In this document: positions 51,296 through 59,644 of the stretch, piece by piece
Position numbering within the stretch: position 1 is the first letter of the stretch
Layout of the letters: each line of letters begins with the position of its first letter
DNA from: Nocardioides sp. 1609
GTDB lineage: Bacteria; Actinomycetota; Actinomycetes; Propionibacteriales; Nocardioidaceae
DNA length: 64,000 bases
Reading direction: 5' to 3'
Assembly (NCBI RefSeq): GCF_004522105.1
Contig: NZ_SPUJ01000009.1
Location: 40,951-104,950 of the forward strand
Made by a program: the position numbers and the translations under genes
Notes under the pieces: generated by a model
The model's database searches: none
Told to the model about the DNA's origin: nothing
Seen by the model: the letters and a program-made list of their open reading frames with translations, nothing else

Positions 51296-52257
51296 GCACC
51301 GTCGTCGTCGCTGACGAGGTCCGCCACGACGCCATCGCCGCGCTCGAGGCCGACCTCACCGTCCGGTACGCCGTCGGCACCGGCGGTGACGAGGCCGCGA
51401 CGATCGCCGCCCTCCAGGACGCCGACGCGGTGCTGGTGCGCAACCTCACCGTCGTCAGCGCGGCGGTGCTCGAGGCCTGTCCTGGCCTGCGCGCCGTCGC
51501 CCGGTTCGGCGTCGGGCTCGACAACATCGACGTGGGCGCCGCCGACCGGGCCGGCGTCGTGGTGCTCAGCCCCCGCGGCGCCAACGCGGTCAGCGTCGCC
51601 GAGCACGCCCTCGGGCTCGCCCTCGCGCTGGCCCGTCGCACCGTGCCGGTCGACCGCACGGCCCGGGTGGGCGGCTGGGACCGCCGGTCCGGTCGCGAGC
51701 TGCACGGCGGTACCTGGGGCGTGCTCGGTGCCGGCGCGACCGGGAGCGCGGTCGCCGTCCGTGCCCGTGCGCTCGGGATGACGGTGCTGGCCCACGACCC
51801 CGGCGTGCCCGGCCGGCTGCTGCGCGAGGGCGGCATCGAGCCGGTCGGCCCCGACGAGCTGGCGGCGCGCTCCGACGTGCTCAGCGTGCACGTGCCGGGC
51901 GGGCCCGCCACGCGCGGGCTGGTCGGCGGCCACCTCCTCGGCCTGCTGCCCGACGGCGCCTACCTGGTCAACCTCTCCCGCGGCGACGTCGTCGACGAGG
52001 ACGCGCTGCTGGCCGCGCTCGAGTCCGGGCGCCTCGGCGGAGCCGCGCTCGACGTACGCCGTCAGGAGCCGCCGGTCCTCGGCGCGCTCGAGCAGCGTGA
52101 CGACGTCGTGCTCACCCCCCACGTCGGCGGCCTGACCACCGCCAGCACCGCGCGGATCGTGCACGCGCTCGTCGACGACCTCCGCCGCCTGTTCGCCGGC
52201 GCACCGGCCCACCACGCCGTCGGCACCGCCCGGGTCCTCACGGCCCCGGCGCCCTGA
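51292..52257 (+). CDS. D-isomer-specific 2-hydroxyacid dehydrogenase
   Basis: The protein has the D-2-hydroxyacid dehydrogenase fold: VARFGVGLDNIDVGAA, SVAEHALGLALALAR, the NAD-binding WGVLGAGATGSAV, VNLSRGDVVDEDALLAAL and TPHVGGLT with the catalytic His. The N-terminal strand VVVADEVRHDAI begins at 51301, so an internal GTG at 51430 would truncate the catalytic domain. The only start that keeps the domain is CTG 51292, which overlaps the preceding TGA as CTGA. It may reduce a glyoxylate- or ketoacid-type desulfonation product. Confidence 0.87.
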   Translation: MSTVVVADEVRHDAIAALEADLTVRYAVGTGGDEAATIAALQDADAVLVRNLTVVSAAVLEACPGLRAVARFGVGLDNIDVGAADRAGVVVLSPRGANAVSVAEHALGLALALARRTVPVDRTARVGGWDRRSGRELHGGTWGVLGAGATGSAVAVRARALGMTVLAHDPGVPGRLLREGGIEPVGPDELAARSDVLSVHVPGGPATRGLVGGHLLGLLPDGAYLVNLSRGDVVDEDALLAALESGRLGGAALDVRRQEPPVLGALEQRDDVVLTPHVGGLTTASTARIVHALVDDLRRLFAGAPAHHAVGTARVLTAPAP

Positions 52258-52280
52258 CGCCCCACCACGAAGGAGCCACC

Positions 52281-53411
52281 ATGACCGTCCAGGTCTCCGA
52301 GCAGACCCCTAGGCCCACCACCGCGACCCGCGTCGAGTTCGTGCACTCGTTCCTGCAGGCCATCACGGCCAAGGGCACCACGAGCTCGCCGGTGCGCAAG
52401 GCCACCGACCCCGCCCGGGCCGACCGGTTCGCCCGCACGCTCGACGACTACGGCTTCGACTACACCCTGCTCGGCTACAGCTCCGACGGCGCCGACCCGT
52501 TCGTCGTCGCGTCGCACGTGCTCGCTCGCACCGAGCGGCTCAGGACGATCGTCGCCCTGCGCCCCAACACGACGTACCCGACCGTCGCCGCGCAGTCGCT
52601 GGCCACCCTCGACCACCTCAGCGGGGGGCGCGCCGTCGTCCACATCATCTCGGGCGGCAGCGACGCCGAGCAGCGTCGCCAGGGTGACTACCTCGACAAG
52701 GCCGACCGCTACTCCCGCTCCGCGGAGTACATCGAGATCCTGCGCCGCGCCTGGACCGAGGACGAGGCGTTCGACCACGACGGCCGGCACTACCGGTTCG
52801 AGGGGTTCGGTCCGGGGTCGCAGCCGCTGTCGGGCCGGCCGCTGCCGATCTCGATCGGCGGCGCCTCCGACGAGGCGTTCGACGTCGGGTCGCGCCTCGC
52901 CGACGTCTTCACGCTGTGGGGCGAGCCCCTGCGCGAGACCGCCGACCAGATCGCCCGCGTGCGGTCGCTGGCGACGGCCGCGGGGCGCGACCCCGCACAG
53001 ATCCGCTTCTGGGTGACGTTCCGGCCCGTCGTGGCCGAGACCGACGAGCTGGCCTGGCGCAAGGCCGAGGCGCTCGTCGCCCGCTCCGCCGGACGGCTCT
53101 GGCCGACCCAGGACGGTCGACGCGAGCAGCACACCAACGCCGGCTCGGTGCGGCTCCGCGAGATCGCCGAGCGCAGCGAGCGCCACGACACCGCGCTGTG
53201 GATGCCCCGCAGCATCGCCGGCGCCGGCGGCGCCTCCTCGCTGCTCGTCGGCAGCCCGGACACCATCGCCTCGGCCCTCGAGGAGTACGTGCGCCTCGGC
53301 GCTGACATCATCAGCCTGCCCAGCGCGGGCGACCTCGACGGCGCCGTCGACACCGGGCGCTACATCATCCCGCTGGTCCGCGAGCGGGTCGCCCGGGCCC
53401 AGGCCCGGTAG
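52281..53411 (+). CDS. SsuD-like FMNH2-dependent alkanesulfonate monooxygenase (LLM family), paralogue 3
   Basis: The 376-residue protein has the same signature as the monooxygenases at 33848-36186: TIVALRPNTTYPTVAAQSLA, VVHIISGGSDAEQRRQGDY, PISIGGASDEAFDVG, LWGEP and LLVGSPDTIASAL. ATG at 52281 has AAGGAG 7 bases upstream, a stronger site than most genes in the operon. It ends the promoter C operon. The three paralogues probably widen the range of sulfonates attacked. Confidence 0.9.
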   Translation: MTVQVSEQTPRPTTATRVEFVHSFLQAITAKGTTSSPVRKATDPARADRFARTLDDYGFDYTLLGYSSDGADPFVVASHVLARTERLRTIVALRPNTTYPTVAAQSLATLDHLSGGRAVVHIISGGSDAEQRRQGDYLDKADRYSRSAEYIEILRRAWTEDEAFDHDGRHYRFEGFGPGSQPLSGRPLPISIGGASDEAFDVGSRLADVFTLWGEPLRETADQIARVRSLATAAGRDPAQIRFWVTFRPVVAETDELAWRKAEALVARSAGRLWPTQDGRREQHTNAGSVRLREIAERSERHDTALWMPRSIAGAGGASSLLVGSPDTIASALEEYVRLGADIISLPSAGDLDGAVDTGRYIIPLVRERVARAQAR

Positions 53412-53463
53412 CACCCGGGCGGGTCGGACGGAGAGCGCCGCACCGTCCCGCGCCGCTGCGCTT

Positions 53464-53511
53464 GGTGGTGGCCCGCGGTCGGCACGCACGACAGGCGTGG
53501 GGGCCGCCACC
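53464..53511. terminator. Putative terminator between convergent genes
   Basis: GGTGGTGGCCC (53464-53474) can pair with GGGCCGCCACC (53501-53511) with one mismatch. It lies 53 bp after the promoter C operon and faces the end of the minus-strand epimerase gene. Confidence 0.4.
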
Positions 53512-53537
53512 CTCCCCGATCTGGGGCCGCACTGCGG

Positions 53538-54356
53538 TCAGAGGATGCCTTCGTCCGCTGCCGCCCGGATGGTCGGCACGGTGGGACGGAAGCCGAGCTC
53601 GCGTGCCAGGGAGCCGTCCATCCGTCCCGACCACGGATTCTCCAGCGGTGCGGACGACCCCTCGACCGGGTCGCCCGAGAGCTCGGCCATCTCCCACACG
53701 GTTGCGTCCGCGTCGTCGGTCAGGTTGACGATACGGCCGTCCATGGCCCCCGACAGAGCGAGCCGGACGATGACGTCGACGTCGCGGTGGTGAGCGACCG
53801 AGTAGGTGTGCGCGGGGTGCAGTCCGAACCGAGGCGCGAGCTGGGGGATCGACGCGAGGTGTCCGTCTCCGTCGCCGTACACGAACGGCAGCCGCAGGAT
53901 CGACCACGTCAGCTCACTGTCTCGCAGGAGCGCCTCTGCGGCTACCTTGCTGGCTGGGTACGCCGACGTGGGTGAGCAGGCATCGGTCTCGAGGGACGGC
54001 CGGGTGGCTGCGGCGTCGTAGACGTTTCCCGTGCTGGCCATCACGAACCGCGCCCCAGGGGCGTGCGTCCGCACGGCGTCGATGAGGTGCCGCGTGCCGT
54101 CGAGGTTCGCCCGCCAGATGGCCACGTCGTCGGCCGTGCGGAAGAGCGCGGCGAGGTGGACGACGGCGTCGACCCCGTCGACGGCGGCTGGCAGCGAGGC
54201 GGGCTCGTCGAGGTCGCCCCGCACGGCGGTGACGCCGTCAGGCAGCTCGACGTCGCGTCTGACCAGGACACGGCAGTCGAAGCCGGCGGCCGTCAGGCGT
54301 GGGAGCAAGCGGGACCCGACGAGACCGGTGGCGCCGGTCAGGAGAAGTGTTGTCAT
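53538..54356 (-). CDS. NAD(P)-dependent epimerase/dehydratase family protein
   Basis: The 272-residue extended SDR has GATGLVGSRLLPRL (residues 8-21), VDAVVHLAALFR, an STGNVYDAAAT active-site region and the catalytic YPASK near residue 133. It may act on a sugar nucleotide or aldehyde. It is divergent from a MarR regulator across a 65-bp region with an operator-like repeat, so it is probably the regulated target. Confidence 0.88.
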   Translation of the reverse strand: MTTLLLTGATGLVGSRLLPRLTAAGFDCRVLVRRDVELPDGVTAVRGDLDEPASLPAAVDGVDAVVHLAALFRTADDVAIWRANLDGTRHLIDAVRTHAPGARFVMASTGNVYDAAATRPSLETDACSPTSAYPASKVAAEALLRDSELTWSILRLPFVYGDGDGHLASIPQLAPRFGLHPAHTYSVAHHRDVDVIVRLALSGAMDGRIVNLTDDADATVWEMAELSGDPVEGSSAPLENPWSGRMDGSLARELGFRPTVPTIRAAADEGIL

Positions 54357-54376
54357 AGAAATCGTTCCTCTAGGTG

Positions 54377-54397
54377 ATCGTCAGCGTTACTGATGAT
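54377..54397. promoter_or_regulatory. MarR operator candidate
   Basis: ATCGTCAG and CTGATGAT form an inverted repeat (7 of 8 matches) around CGTTA. It lies in the 65 bp between the divergent epimerase and marR genes. Size and place fit a MarR dimer site. Confidence 0.5.
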
Positions 54398-54421
54398 TAG
54401 CGTACACCCTAGAATGCGGAC

Positions 54422-54880
54422 ATGGCAGACGACCGGGATCTCGGGCCCGCACTGCGCCGGCGGATGACCTACCTGCTCAAGTACGCGCTCATCACCCTCG
54501 ACGAGCTGCACGAGGAGCACCTGGCACCGGTGGGCGTGACTCCACGCGAGCTCGCGGTCCTGCTTCTCCTGAGCGACCGCGAGCCGGAGTCCCAGCAGCA
54601 GGCGGCCCAGCGTCTGGGCGTCGACCGTACGACGATGGTCGGCCTGCTGGACGGCCTCCAGTCCAAGGCACTCGTCATCCGCCGCGCAGATGCCGCCGAC
54701 AGGCGTCGTAACGTCGTCGAGCTCACCGATGCCGGGCGGGCAGCCCTCGAGAAGGCGACGCACGCGAGTGATGAGGCGGAGCGTCAACTTCTTGCCGACC
54801 TCGACGAGACGGACTCCGTCAGCCTGCGAGACCTGCTGACCAGGATCGCCACCGGCGAGCGCGCCGAGCGGACGTCTTGA
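54422..54880 (+). CDS. MarR family transcriptional regulator
   Basis: The 152-residue winged-helix protein has VTPRELAVLLLLSDREPE, the recognition helix region QQQAAQRLGVDRTTMVGLLDGLQ and the wing RRADAADRRRNVVELT. It should repress the divergent epimerase and itself through the operator at 54377-54397. The ligand is unknown. Confidence 0.92.
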   Translation: MADDRDLGPALRRRMTYLLKYALITLDELHEEHLAPVGVTPRELAVLLLLSDREPESQQQAAQRLGVDRTTMVGLLDGLQSKALVIRRADAADRRRNVVELTDAGRAALEKATHASDEAERQLLADLDETDSVSLRDLLTRIATGERAERTS

Positions 54881-55055
54881 GCGCTACCTGGCCCACCCTG
54901 GTGATGGGCGGTCGCGGTAGCGAGTCCGGCCCGGTCCTCGAACCTGCCATCGCAACGAGACCCGCCCAGCCGCCTCCCTGCGGTGCTCCATCCCGTGCCA
55001 GGCGCAGCGGGGCCCTGCCTGGTGGGCGGCCCCGGCGGTCGAGGCCAGGGCATCC

Positions 55056-55670
55056 TCAGGGCTTCGTCGTCCGGTCGCTCTCGTGTCGTGCGGTCACCAC
55101 GCGGCGCATCACGAGTCGCGGCATCTTGCTGGCCATCGCCGCGGTCTCGCCGACGACCTCGAACCCGGCCTTCTCGAACATCCGGCGGGTCCCGACGAAC
55201 GCCATCGTCAGGTCCATCCGACGTTCGCCCGGGTCGACCGGGTAGGCCTCGACCGCAGGGGCGCCGCGGTCGGCGGCGTAGGCGACCGCGCCCTCGATCA
55301 GCGGTGTGGTGACGCCGCGTCTGCGGTGGCCGCCACGCACCACGACACAGATGATGCTCCAGACCGGCACGTCGTCGATGGGGGTGATCAGCTTCGACGA
55401 CGACAGCCGCGTGTTGTCGGCGCGGGGTCCGATGCTGCACCAGCCGACCGGGGTGCCCTGGTCGTCGTACCCGACGACACCGGGCGGGTTGCCGCGGCGT
55501 CCGAGGGCTCGTGCCGCGACCTCTCGGTCTCCCCCACCGAGGTCGTGGACCTCGCGCGCGGACAGGCGGTGGGACAGGCACCAGCAGTGCGTGTCGCGCC
55601 GGTTGGGGTTGACCACGGCAACGAAGTCGTCGAACCGGTCCGGTGTCACCGGGTGGGTGGTGAGATCCAT
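55056..55670 (-). CDS. GNAT family N-acetyltransferase
   Basis: The protein (204 residues from ATG 55670) has the acetyl-CoA-binding GNAT core: VWSIICVVVRGGHRRRGVTTPLIEGAV (Q/RxxGxG/A-like RRRGVT) and a C-terminal GTRRMFEKAGFEVVGETA. The substrate is unknown. GGAGA about 9 bases upstream favours ATG 55670 over GTG 55685. Confidence 0.83.
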   Translation of the reverse strand: MDLTTHPVTPDRFDDFVAVVNPNRRDTHCWCLSHRLSAREVHDLGGGDREVAARALGRRGNPPGVVGYDDQGTPVGWCSIGPRADNTRLSSSKLITPIDDVPVWSIICVVVRGGHRRRGVTTPLIEGAVAYAADRGAPAVEAYPVDPGERRMDLTMAFVGTRRMFEKAGFEVVGETAAMASKMPRLVMRRVVTARHESDRTTKP

Positions 55671-55810
55671 GTCGAGATTCTCCACTGCATCGGCGCTTGG
55701 TCGAGGTCGATGAACATCCGGGCAAGCGTCTCGGGATCGAAGGTAGGTAGGTGCGTCCGAGAGCCCGAGCTCAGCCGCGCCAGTCGGGCGCAGCCCGGCG
55801 TCGAGAAACA

Positions 55811-55848
55811 GCGGAACCGCAGGTCAGCGGGCTGACCTGCGGTTCCGT
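55811..55848 (-). terminator. Strong terminator hairpin downstream of the tRNA-Arg-like gene
   Basis: CGGAACCGCAGGTCAG (55812-55827) pairs perfectly with CTGACCTGCGGTTCCG (55832-55847). On the minus strand the stem is followed by CTGTTTCTC. It begins 8 bp after the 3' end of the tRNA-like sequence, which suggests that sequence is, or was, transcribed. Confidence 0.7.
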
Positions 55849-55855
55849 GTGCTGC

Positions 55856-55940
55856 GCGCCTGTAGGGATTCGAACCCCCAACCTTCTGATCCGTGGTCAG
55901 AAGGTCAGAGCCCACAACGGGGCCCAATCCGCCTAGGCGC
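55856..55940 (-). tRNA. tRNA-Arg(ACG)-like gene with aberrant 5' half (possible pseudo-tRNA or attachment-site copy)
   Basis: The 3' half matches actinobacterial tRNA-Arg(ACG): TCTGACCACGGATCAGAAGG, then GGTTCGAATCCC. The loop has C instead of the invariant U33. The T-stem has an A opposite G49. The acceptor ends pair (GCGCCT with AGGCGC). The D-arm region is 9 or so bases too long and does not resemble a normal D-arm. This mix suggests either a decayed tRNA or a 3' tRNA fragment joined to foreign DNA by integration. It is followed by a strong terminator. Confidence 0.5.
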
Positions 55941-55978
55941 GCGGTCGAGCGTCGGTCGATCGACGCAGAATGACGCAC

Positions 55979-56080
55979 CTAGTTGGCCCCCAGCTGGCCC
56001 CACGACGACGGCGCTCTCCGAGCGGTGTCGGGTGCGCGACGGGGAGCGTGGACGTGGCGGACGACATTGCGAGTACCTCT
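55979..56080 (-). pseudogene. Possible C-terminal remnant of a tyrosine-recombinase integrase
   Basis: The frame ending at 55979 reads RHVHAPRRAPDTARRAP, then SSWGQLGAN. The tail of many actinobacterial integrases is a Tyr-containing helix followed by a similar WGQxGA ending. It stops 38 bp from the tRNA-like sequence, where integrase genes usually lie. The catalytic domain is absent. This is a weak call based on position and tail resemblance. Confidence 0.25.
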
Positions 56081-56087
56081 CGACGAC

Positions 56088-56177
56088 CAGACGGATCCAG
56101 AGGCTAGGGGGCCGAAGCCCCGCCGTGCGTTAGACGATGCCCCTTTTCGCCGCCTCTGGGACAGGCTGATCCGTCTG
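56088..56177. repeat. Inverted repeat whose right arm recurs at 63787-63813
   Basis: CAGACGGATCCAGAGG (56088-56103) faces CCTCTG then GATCCGTCTG (56153-56177, with 9 unpaired bases). The right arm, CCGCCTCTGGGA with GATCCGTCTG, occurs again at 63787-63813 in the same orientation with a few changes. It may mark the edge of an integrated segment. Confidence 0.5.
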
Positions 56178-56676
56178 ACTGTGCCCAAGGTTGGGGGTGG
56201 CAAGGTCGCCATTGGTGGTCGGGGCGGCCTCAGCTGGTTTCGGAGCCGCTGACCCGGAACCCACCTGCCAGCAGTGGGGCGGGGCGGAGTCGAGCGAAGC
56301 AGCGCCGCCGTCGGAGGACGATTCGAAGTTGCCCGTGGAGCTACTCCTGGATCAATCGTGATGGGCGCGGAAGTGACTCGTCCGAGGAGGATGTGGGGCT
56401 GGGATCCAGGTCGCATCGAGTACAGAGTCGTTGCCTCGTTTGTCCTTCCGGGCCTGTTTCTCGCTGTACCCCGGTGCTCGAGTCGTCGAGCCTGGGCCCG
56501 GGAAGACGTTGTCTGTCAGTTCTCGCCTCGAGCACCGCATCGCACTCATCAGCGATTGTCCCCAGGCGCCTACTCGTGCAGTTCCCACCCTCGCCGTGTT
56601 GTGGCTGTGAGCGCGATCGTTGGATTCGGCTACCCGGCAACGGCCTCAGACGATCAGGCGCCGGGCAAGAGCGTGG

Positions 56677-56721
56677 CACCGCCGGCGGCGGTGGGAACTG
56701 GCCCCCACCCCGCCGGCGGTG
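56677..56721 (-). terminator. Terminator downstream of the amidase gene
   Basis: CACCGCCGGCGG (56677-56688) pairs perfectly with CCGCCGGCGGTG (56710-56721). An inner GGTGGG/CCCACC extends the stem. It lies 11 bp past the amidase stop on the minus strand. Confidence 0.6.
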
Positions 56722-56731
56722 ATTCACAGGG

Positions 56732-59644
56732 CTAGCGGCGTACCCTCACCACGACCGGAGTCGTCGTGCTCTTGGTGCCGCCTGTGCCGACGAAGGCCAC
56801 TCGGATCTTCTGCACCTTGCCGTTGCGAAGTCGGATCGAAGCGGCCCTGCTGAGCCTGACCTTGACCGTCTGGGCACTACCGGCACTGACGGTGGCGCGC
56901 GCGGTGGCCGTGCGCTCGCCGACCTTGGCCCGGACCCGACCGGTGCAGTCCTCGGCGCTGCTGGCGCAGCCGATGCTCAACATCACCGTGGCCCTGCCCC
57001 GGCGTACCTTGGCGCCGACGGTGCGGTCGAGCACGGTGAACCGGCGGGCCGGGGCGGGTGTGACGACGGGCGGTTCGGGCGTCGGGTCGAGCGGCTCGAC
57101 GGGCGTTGGGAGAGCGCCCGCGTCGTACTCGAGCCTCGGAGTGACGCTGGTCGGCAAGACTCGGCCCTTGGCGATCTGGTCGAAGGCGTAGGCGAACCCC
57201 ATGAGCTCGGCGTCCTGGAAGGCCTTGCCCTGCAACTGGAAGCCGACTGGGCTCCCGTTGGTGGTGGTTCCTGCCGGGAAGATCACCGTCGGGACCCCGG
57301 CTGCGGAGGACTGCGGGTCCCTGCGACCGAAGCTCGGCTGGATCGTGTCGTTGAGGTGGATCTCGCTGAGCTCGGTCGGATAGAGCACTGCATCGACGCT
57401 GTTGGTGTCCATCCAGCCGGCGACGTTGTCGCGGTAGAGGGCGCGGTAGGCCTCGAAGTCACGCTGCTGCTGGTCGGTCATCCCAGTTCCGTCGCCGGTG
57501 TACGGGCCGGGGTACTGGTAGGGCACCCGCAGCGGGTTGTTGGTGATCTGCTCTGGCCGGGTGTACGGCGCGTCCGGGTGCGCCTCCAGCCACTGCAGCC
57601 AACCTTCGTAGCCGGTGTTGCCGTAGTTGCCCCGGGTTGGCACGGCGGCGAAGTCCGGGATCACCTTGACGGTGGCGCCGGCCTCCTCGAAGACCTCGAA
57701 CTTCGCCCGGAGCACGTCACTGACCTCGGTGGTGCCGAACGGGTCGTCGAACGCCGTCTCCGGCACTCCGATGACCTTGCCCTGCAGGGCGTCCTTGTCC
57801 AGGTACGTCGTCCAGTCCTGCGGTCGTTTGCCGTTGGCGACGTCGTCGAGCAGGTCGGCGGGGTTGTCGACGGCTGTGACGTCGAGCAGCATCGCCAGGT
57901 CGTCGATGGACTGGCCGATCCAGCCCACGTAGTCCTGGATCAAGGTGAGCGGCATGGTGCCGGCGCTGGACTGCATGCCGTCGGTGCCGCGCAGGGAGTA
58001 CAGGCTCGCTGCTCCTGCCGGGCCCCACAGCGAGTCGCCGGTCTGGGTGCCCCACGCTGCGGGAGCGAAGCTGGAGGCTACCGCCACGGCCGAGCCGCCG
58101 CTGGAGCCGATCGGGCTGCGCGAGGGATCAAAGGCGTTCCAGACCGCCCCGTAGCCGTTCGGGCTGGCGTGGCCGTCGTTGGCGAACTCGGCGAGGTTGG
58201 CCTTACCGAGGATGATCGCTCCGGCATCACGCATCAGTTCGACCTGGAACGCGTCGGACTTGGGGCGGTACCCGTCGAAGACACGCGAGCCGCCGGTGGT
58301 CGGCATGTCCTTGGTGTCGATGATGTCCTTGGCGAGGACCGGGATGCCGAGCATCGGGCGGGTGTCGCCGTTCCTACGCGCAGCGTCGGCGGCTCGGGCC
58401 TGCGCCATGGCGTCGGGTGCCACGGTGATGACGGAGTTGAGGCCGAGCGGACCTCGGTCGTAGGCCGCGATCCGGTCGAGGTAGGCACGCACGATCTGCT
58501 GCGAGTTCGTCTTGCCGCTCTTCATGTCGGCCACGAGCTGGGTGATCGTCTTGCCCACGACGTCGTATGGCGAGGTGGTCGCCGGTGCGGTGGCCTGCGT
58601 CGACCCGACGGGCGTGTCCACGAACTCGTTCAACGGACGCTGATCACAGTCGGTACCGCCGAGTCCGAGCGCGCCGGGGTCGAAGTTGGCCACCGAGCAG
58701 AGCTCGGCGGTGCTGAGGCCATCAACCGCCGGCAGCGCTGCGAGCGTCTCTGCCACGTCCTCGACGCGGGTCACCTCGCTGCCCGCAGGCCGTGTGGCCC
58801 CCAGGACCGCTCGACCCTCGGGGAGGCCGGTCACCACGTAGCGCAACAGCGACACGCTGTCGCTCGGCTCGATGGTGATCGTGTTGACGAAGCCGGGGTG
58901 GTTCGCGGCGTCCCCAGTGGCGGGAAGCGCGTTCTCGAACGGGTCGAGCAGGAAGTTGCCCATGCGGGTCAGCGACGCGGCCCGGCCGGGCGTACCGAAG
59001 ACGGTCGCGGACGGGCCATTCTGGCTAGGGGTGCCAGCCGCGGTGGTGGGGGTGAACCACGACGCCCACCCGTCCGCGCGGCTGATCGTGTCGTCGCCCG
59101 TCCCGGTGGTGCTGATCTCGCTCTGGTTCTCGCCGGTGCTGTAGCCGAGCTGCCCGCCGAAGGCGACGTCGAGGGTCACGTCCTCGTGCGTGGTGTTGGT
59201 GAACACGTCGAAGAACCGCCCGTAGTTCGACCCCTCCGGGACGAGAAGCTCACGACGCACGACCACGCCGTCGACATCGACGCCCTGCATGGTGGTGAAC
59301 GTCTCTTGGCCGTCGTAGGTGAGCCCGAAGCCTCGGAGGAGCACGCCGTTGAGACGGCTGTCGCCCCCGTCGACCTCGACCCGGAGACCGCCGTAGCCCT
59401 GCAAGGCGTTGCCGCCTGTGTTGCGCACGCTGCCGGTGTCGATGCCGGGGTTGGCGGCGTCGTGGACTCCCCACGTGTCGCCCCCGCTGGTCGGCACCGC
59501 GTTCCACGCCTGCGCTTGGGGCGTGACCGTCGCCAGGACGCCGACGGCCAGCACTCCTGCCGCCCCCGCGGCAAGTCCGGGTAGGGCACGGTTGCGCCGT
59601 CTTGGCGTGCCTTGTTCGTGAATCAAGAGATGTCCCCTCTCCAT
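56732..59644 (-). CDS. Secreted amidase-signature family enzyme with extra N- and C-terminal domains
   Basis: The protein (about 970 residues) has a signal peptide ending TPQAQA. A beta-rich domain of about 300 residues follows. The amidase-signature core (about 380-870) has Lys in PVLAKDIID, the Ser pair in SPIGSSGGSAVAVA and the nucleophile in GTQTGDSLWGPAG. A Pro-rich linker and an Ig-like tail (KVRLSRAASIRLRNGKVQK) follow. Such enzymes hydrolyse amides or amino-acid esters. ATG 59644 lacks a ribosome binding site. TTG 59626 has GGAGAGGGG 7 bases upstream and is the likelier true start. Confidence 0.87.
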   Translation of the reverse strand: MERGHLLIHEQGTPRRRNRALPGLAAGAAGVLAVGVLATVTPQAQAWNAVPTSGGDTWGVHDAANPGIDTGSVRNTGGNALQGYGGLRVEVDGGDSRLNGVLLRGFGLTYDGQETFTTMQGVDVDGVVVRRELLVPEGSNYGRFFDVFTNTTHEDVTLDVAFGGQLGYSTGENQSEISTTGTGDDTISRADGWASWFTPTTAAGTPSQNGPSATVFGTPGRAASLTRMGNFLLDPFENALPATGDAANHPGFVNTITIEPSDSVSLLRYVVTGLPEGRAVLGATRPAGSEVTRVEDVAETLAALPAVDGLSTAELCSVANFDPGALGLGGTDCDQRPLNEFVDTPVGSTQATAPATTSPYDVVGKTITQLVADMKSGKTNSQQIVRAYLDRIAAYDRGPLGLNSVITVAPDAMAQARAADAARRNGDTRPMLGIPVLAKDIIDTKDMPTTGGSRVFDGYRPKSDAFQVELMRDAGAIILGKANLAEFANDGHASPNGYGAVWNAFDPSRSPIGSSGGSAVAVASSFAPAAWGTQTGDSLWGPAGAASLYSLRGTDGMQSSAGTMPLTLIQDYVGWIGQSIDDLAMLLDVTAVDNPADLLDDVANGKRPQDWTTYLDKDALQGKVIGVPETAFDDPFGTTEVSDVLRAKFEVFEEAGATVKVIPDFAAVPTRGNYGNTGYEGWLQWLEAHPDAPYTRPEQITNNPLRVPYQYPGPYTGDGTGMTDQQQRDFEAYRALYRDNVAGWMDTNSVDAVLYPTELSEIHLNDTIQPSFGRRDPQSSAAGVPTVIFPAGTTTNGSPVGFQLQGKAFQDAELMGFAYAFDQIAKGRVLPTSVTPRLEYDAGALPTPVEPLDPTPEPPVVTPAPARRFTVLDRTVGAKVRRGRATVMLSIGCASSAEDCTGRVRAKVGERTATARATVSAGSAQTVKVRLSRAASIRLRNGKVQKIRVAFVGTGGTKSTTTPVVVRVRR

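Larger units (their letters stand above)
55941..56731. other. Interval with no intact gene, containing repeats and a possible integrase tail
   Basis: These 791 bp have lower GC and no supportable intact gene. They hold the possible integrase tail, the repeat at 56088-56177, a GGGGC/GCCCC hairpin near 56107-56122, and the terminator of the amidase gene. Codon use in the longer frames is irregular. Confidence 0.45.

Noticed and set aside
51430..52257. GTG 51430 as start of the 2-hydroxyacid dehydrogenase
   Set aside because: It would delete the first part of the catalytic domain, which is clearly encoded in frame from 51301.
1..54000. Very long open frames antisense to, or overlapping, clear genes (for example opposite the NDH-2, AAA+, ABC exporter, FAD oxidase and molybdoenzyme genes)
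   Set aside because: In DNA of about 70% GC the opposite strand of real genes is often open. These frames give Arg/Pro/Ala or Asp/Val/Gly-rich products without motifs or ribosome binding sites, and the real gene on the other strand is certain.
56341..56727. Several 80-150 residue frames on both strands between the repeat and the amidase gene
   Set aside because: They overlap one another, lack ribosome binding sites, match no family and show no consistent codon bias.
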